Origin: Mycetohabitans endofungorum
Lineage (GTDB): Bacteria; Pseudomonadota; Gammaproteobacteria; Burkholderiales; Burkholderiaceae
Direction: 5' to 3'
DNA length: 64,000 bases
Assembly: GCF_037477895.1 (NCBI RefSeq)
Contig: NZ_CP132744.1
Coordinates: 434,001-498,000, forward strand
A program made the position numbers and the translations under genes. This document shows, in pieces, positions 60,228 through 64,000 of this stretch; the first letter of the stretch is position 1; every line of letters begins with the position of its first letter. Under the pieces are notes generated by a model that worked only from the letters and a program-made list of their open reading frames with translations, made no database searches and had not been told where the DNA came from.

Positions 60228-62603
60228 ATGCCGCCAACACAGCTCGATCGAACGAATTTGCCACCCGCGCCCCATTCGCGACGCGTGCTTCGCCTGACGC
60301 ACGTCGCCGCCGCATTGCTTGCGGTACCGGGATTCCTGCCAGCGCTTGCGCACGCGCAATTGACCGGTGCAGCCGCACAGCCGACCCGGCTGGATGCGCC
60401 GTGGGGACTACGCGTCGCGCCGCAGCTCGAAGAGCATGTGCTGCCCTCAGGCGCGCCGCCGGCAGTGTTCGGGCTGGGCGAGGTGGCTAGCGGCACCGCG
60501 GAGCGCAACGCGTCGCTCGAGGGCAGTGCCGAGTTGCGCCGCTACACGTCCGTGATCAAGGCCGATTCGATTCACTACGACGTGGACACCGATCTGGCCG
60601 ATGCGTTCGGCAATGTGCATATCGTCAACAATGGCAATGCGTTTGCGGGACCGGACGCGCACTTGAAGGTGGGCGCGTCTGAGGGCTATATCACGCGGCC
60701 GAAGTACCACTTCAACCTAACCGGTGGCTCCGGTGCTGCCGAGCGGATCGACATAATCGACGATGCGCGCTCGGTCGTGCACCGCGGTACGTATACCGGA
60801 TGCCCATGCGACAGCGATCCGGCGTGGTACGTGCGGGCCACGCAGTTCAACATGGATACCGACGCCAACTTGGGCGTGGCGCACAATGGCGTGTTGTTCT
60901 TCCAGCGCGTGCCGATCTTTGCCAGCCCGTGGCTGTCGTTTCCTCTCTCGGGCGGGCGCCAGAGCGGCTTGCTGCCGCCGACCGGCACGATGAGCTCGAC
61001 CACCGGCTTTGAGATGTCGCTGCCGTATTATTTCAATCTCGCGCCGAACTACGATCTGACGCTTACGCCCCGGATGATGTCGCGGCGTGGCGTGTTAATT
61101 GCGCCCAGTTTTCGCTACCTATCGCCGACGTACTCGGGCAACCTCACCGTCGAGTACCTGCCGTATGACCGCATCACGCACACCAAGCGCTATGCGGTGT
61201 TTTTCAACCACAGCCAGAACTTTGGCAACGGCTTCGGCGGATATATCTACTACAACCGAGTGTCGGACAAGACCTATCCGGAGGATCTCGCGTCGGGCAA
61301 CTCGTTCCTGCTCGGCACGCAGATGCTGTACCAGCAGGAAATCGGCTTGACTTACAACAGTGGTCCGTGGGCCGCACTGCTGCGCGAGCAGCATTGGCAG
61401 ACGCTGCCACCATCGACGGCGCCGTATGGCCGCGAACCCCAGTTGAACGTGAAATACAGCCGCTATAACGTCGGCGGCTTGGATTTTGGCGCCGAGGTTG
61501 ACGCGACCCGCTTTTCGATCACCACGGCCGATGCGACCGAGGGCGCGCGCTTCGTGTTCAACCCGTACGTCTCGTATCCGATCCTGCGCCCTGGTTACTT
61601 CTTCACGCCGAAGGTGCAGTGGCATTTCACGTCATACGACCTATCCACGATCGGCGCGGACGCACCCGGCGGCCAGCCCAAGCGTTTCAACGTCAGCGTG
61701 CCGACGCTGAGCCTTGACTCCGGCCTGGTGTTTGACCGCAGCCTTCACCTGTTTGGCCAGGACTACATCCAAACGCTGGAACCGCGCCTGTACTATGTGT
61801 ATACGCCGTACCGGAACCAGCAGTTTGCGCCATTGTTCGATACCGCGGAGGCGGACTTCGGCTTGGCCGAGATTTTCACGGCGAACAGCTTTGTCGGCAA
61901 TGACCGCATCGCCGATGCAAACCGGCTGACTGCGGCGCTCACGTCACGCTTCATCGACGCGGCATCCGGCGACGAGCGGGCGCGCTTCGTGATCGCGCAG
62001 CAGTATTATTTTCGTAACCAGCGCGTGACGTTCACGCCATCGCAACCGACGTCACAGGCCGCGCACTCGGACGTGATCATCGGTTCGTCGTTCAAGCTCG
62101 GCGACGGCTTTGCGACCGAACAGGCGTTCCAGTACAACCAGAACAACAATCAGCTGGTGCGCACGAACCTCGGGTTTTCATGGAGCCCGGCCGAGCGTCG
62201 CGTGCTGAACGCGGCGTACCGCTATACGCGCTCGAACACGACGCTATCCTACGAGCCGATCAACCAGTTGGTGATCTCCGCGCAGTGGCCGCTTGCGCGA
62301 CGCCTGTACGGCGTGGGCCGGGTGAATTACGACCTCGTCCGGCACCGCCTGGTCGACGCGTTGGCGGGCTTCGAGTACGATGCGCAATGCTGGTCATTCG
62401 GCATCGGGTTGCAGAAATACGCAAACGGCGTCAACAGTTCGAACCAGCCGTCCACCGGGACACGGATGCTCGCGCAACTGCAACTCAAGGGCTTTGCGAC
62501 GATCGACAATGGACTGGGGCCGCAATTCCGAGCGAGCGTGCCGGGTTACCAGCCGGTGCCGCCGCTGCCTGCACCGCAGGCTCGGTTCACTCACTATCAA
62601 TGA
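60228..62603 (+). CDS. lptD: LPS-assembly outer-membrane protein LptD
   Basis: LptD inserts lipopolysaccharide into the outer leaflet with LptE. The 791-residue precursor has a signal peptide ([20 protein letters not shown]), an OstA-like N-domain ([20 protein letters not shown]) and a beta-barrel with many Tyr/Phe-ended strands. ATG 60228 is chosen because the signal peptide follows it. Only three cysteines are visible: Cys192 and Cys194 in GCPCDSD and Cys721 in AQCWSFG. E. coli LptD has two N-terminal and two adjacent C-terminal cysteines. surA follows 70 bp later. Confidence 0.94.
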   Translation: MPPTQLDRTNLPPAPHSRRVLRLTHVAAALLAVPGFLPALAHAQLTGAAAQPTRLDAPWGLRVAPQLEEHVLPSGAPPAVFGLGEVASGTAERNASLEGSAELRRYTSVIKADSIHYDVDTDLADAFGNVHIVNNGNAFAGPDAHLKVGASEGYITRPKYHFNLTGGSGAAERIDIIDDARSVVHRGTYTGCPCDSDPAWYVRATQFNMDTDANLGVAHNGVLFFQRVPIFASPWLSFPLSGGRQSGLLPPTGTMSSTTGFEMSLPYYFNLAPNYDLTLTPRMMSRRGVLIAPSFRYLSPTYSGNLTVEYLPYDRITHTKRYAVFFNHSQNFGNGFGGYIYYNRVSDKTYPEDLASGNSFLLGTQMLYQQEIGLTYNSGPWAALLREQHWQTLPPSTAPYGREPQLNVKYSRYNVGGLDFGAEVDATRFSITTADATEGARFVFNPYVSYPILRPGYFFTPKVQWHFTSYDLSTIGADAPGGQPKRFNVSVPTLSLDSGLVFDRSLHLFGQDYIQTLEPRLYYVYTPYRNQQFAPLFDTAEADFGLAEIFTANSFVGNDRIADANRLTAALTSRFIDAASGDERARFVIAQQYYFRNQRVTFTPSQPTSQAAHSDVIIGSSFKLGDGFATEQAFQYNQNNNQLVRTNLGFSWSPAERRVLNAAYRYTRSNTTLSYEPINQLVISAQWPLARRLYGVGRVNYDLVRHRLVDALAGFEYDAQCWSFGIGLQKYANGVNSSNQPSTGTRMLAQLQLKGFATIDNGLGPQFRASVPGYQPVPPLPAPQARFTHYQ

Positions 62604-62673
62604 GACAATGTCGGTGGGTGGCGGACGGTGTCCGGCCCGCGCCGGTTTTTACCTGAACGGAGTAATGGTGGGA

Positions 62674-64000
62674 ATGATGAAGACGATACGCTCGGCACTT
62701 CTGCAGTGCGTGCTTGCGCTATCCGCGCTCGGCGCGCTGGCGCCGCTCAACGGTGCGCACGCGCAAGCGTTGCCGTCGCATCAGACCGGACAGGAGGTGG
62801 ATCGCATTGTCGCGGTCGTGAACAATGACGTGATCACGCGCCGCGAGCTTGACTTGCGTATGGCGCTGATCACACGCCGCTTGCAGCAGCAGAACGCGCC
62901 GTTGCCGTCGCCGGACCAGTTGCAGCTGCAGGTGCTGAATCAAATAGTTCTTGAGCGCATCCAGCTGCAGCGGGCCAAGGACGACGGCATCGTGATTGAC
63001 GATGCGACGCTGCAACGCACGCTGACCCGGCTCGCGCAGGCGAACAACATGTCGCTCGACATGTACCGCGCACGGTTGGAGGCCGAGGGCGTGCCCTGGT
63101 CGGTGTTTAGCGCCGATGCGCGCAACGAGTTGCTGCTCTCGAAGCTGCGCGAGAAGGAAGTGGACAGCCGGATCACCGTGTCGGATGCGGAAGTGGCCAA
63201 CTATATTGCCAGCCAGCGTGGGCCGACGCAGCGCGTGCATCAGGACCTGCGCTTTGAACATATCCTGATCAAGGCCGCGCTGAACGCGCCGCAGACTGAG
63301 ATCGAGGCCGCGCGGCAAAAGGCATCGGATTTGCTCAAGCGCGCCCTGGCGAACGAGGACTTCGCGCGGCTCGCGAAAGACAACTCACAGGCGCCCGATG
63401 CGTCCAACGGCGGCGACCTCGGATTCCGTTCGATGTCGGCGTTGCCCGAAGCGATGACGCAGGCGGCCTCGCAGCTGCGTCCGGGGCAGGTTAATCCAGA
63501 GGTGCTGCGCACGCCGGAAGGTTTCGAGATTGTGCGGCTCGTCGATCGCCGGGTGTCCAGCGGCACGGGCAGCGAAGCGCCGAAGCTCGTGCAAACGCAT
63601 GCGCGACACATCCTGATCCGGATCGGCGAAGGGCAGTCGGAGCCGGCGGCACGGCAAAAGCTGGTTGAACTGCGCGCACAGATCGAGGCAGGTGGCGACT
63701 TCGCGAATTTCGCCCGTACCTACTCGCAGGACGGTTCCGCATCGCAGGGAGGAGACCTGGGATGGATCAGCCCGGGCGAGACCGTGCCGGAATTCGAGCG
63801 GGCAATGAACAACCTGAAGGATGGCGAAATCAGCCAACCCATCCGGACCGAGTACGGTTATCACCTGGTCCAGGTGATCGGCCGCCGCGAAGCGCAAGGC
63901 TCTGTTGCGCAGCAGCAGGAGATCGCGCGGCAGGCGATTGGCCAGCGCAAAGCCGAGCAGGCCTACGCAGACTGGCTGCGGCAGCTGCGTGACAGCTCGT
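62674..64000 (+). CDS. surA: Periplasmic chaperone/peptidyl-prolyl isomerase SurA (partial, C-terminus outside the window)
   Basis: SurA escorts outer-membrane proteins such as LptD. The visible 440 or so residues have a signal peptide ([20 protein letters not shown]) and the SurA N-domain ([20 protein letters not shown]). Two parvulin domains follow (HILIKAALN to [14 protein letters not shown], and HILIRIGEG to [13 protein letters not shown]). ATG 62674 or 62677 is chosen because of purine-rich sequence just upstream; ATG 62665 is an alternative. The gene runs past the window edge. Confidence 0.95.
   Translation, partial: MMKTIRSALLQCVLALSALGALAPLNGAHAQALPSHQTGQEVDRIVAVVNNDVITRRELDLRMALITRRLQQQNAPLPSPDQLQLQVLNQIVLERIQLQRAKDDGIVIDDATLQRTLTRLAQANNMSLDMYRARLEAEGVPWSVFSADARNELLLSKLREKEVDSRITVSDAEVANYIASQRGPTQRVHQDLRFEHILIKAALNAPQTEIEAARQKASDLLKRALANEDFARLAKDNSQAPDASNGGDLGFRSMSALPEAMTQAASQLRPGQVNPEVLRTPEGFEIVRLVDRRVSSGTGSEAPKLVQTHARHILIRIGEGQSEPAARQKLVELRAQIEAGGDFANFARTYSQDGSASQGGDLGWISPGETVPEFERAMNNLKDGEISQPIRTEYGYHLVQVIGRREAQGSVAQQQEIARQAIGQRKAEQAYADWLRQLRDSS

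Overview
The window looks like chromosomal DNA of a GC-rich beta-proteobacterium of the Burkholderiaceae. The order of housekeeping blocks (ubiE-ubiJ-ubiB-fmdB-DUF502-aspS-nudB-clsB; dusB-fis-purH-ruvC-ruvA-ruvB; amgK/murU beside lptD-surA) and the protein sequences fit Burkholderia and its relatives. Several accessory genes point to a lineage that lives with a eukaryote, probably a fungus: a protein with an F-box and a bipartite nuclear-localisation-like motif, a GH64-type beta-1,3-glucanase, and a phosphodiester-glycosidase-like protein behind a perfect PIP/hrpII-type box. Two decayed genes (anmK and an MpaB/DUF2236 remnant) hint at gene loss. A Mycetohabitans-like fungal endosymbiont is my best guess; this is an inference, not a proof.

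Layout. 1-3063: the 5' part of ilvA (minus), then the glucanase. 3430-9206: a very large FAD/Fe-S oxidoreductase, a HIT protein, a DUF971 protein and ubiE. 9226-17912: a Tim44-like membrane protein, ubiJ, ubiB, a small hypothetical gene, an FmdB-type zinc ribbon, a DUF502 membrane protein, aspS, nudB and clsB. 18108-25248: a TetR regulator with a palindromic operator in front of it, then an acyl-CoA dehydrogenase, a bifunctional 3-hydroxyacyl-CoA dehydrogenase/enoyl-CoA hydratase, a thiolase and an enoyl-CoA hydratase, which together make a complete beta-oxidation cycle.

25328-31170 holds fdhD, a nitrate-reductase-associated protein, the F-box gene, a YciA-like thioesterase and a NarK-type transporter. 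No nitrate reductase is present here. 31623-37509: a LysR regulator, gdhA and the gltIJKL glutamate/aspartate ABC importer. 37574-38800: the candidate effector with the PIP-like box. 39007-42981: a class II amidotransferase, pyrC, a DUF3025 protein, RNase P RNA and an OsmC protein. 42982-49588: an AT-rich intergenic region with an orphan terminator, rplM-rpsI, erpA, the frameshifted anmK, an M23 peptidase, tyrS and dtd.

49598-58998 is almost all on the minus strand: the MpaB remnant, ruvB, ruvA, ruvC, purH, fis, dusB, a UbiH-type hydroxylase, pepP (carrying a 15-bp minisatellite) and murU. amgK follows to 60057. The window ends with lptD and the 5' part of surA on the plus strand, both in outer-membrane biogenesis. 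Loss of AnmK with AmgK and MurU kept suggests remodelled MurNAc salvage.
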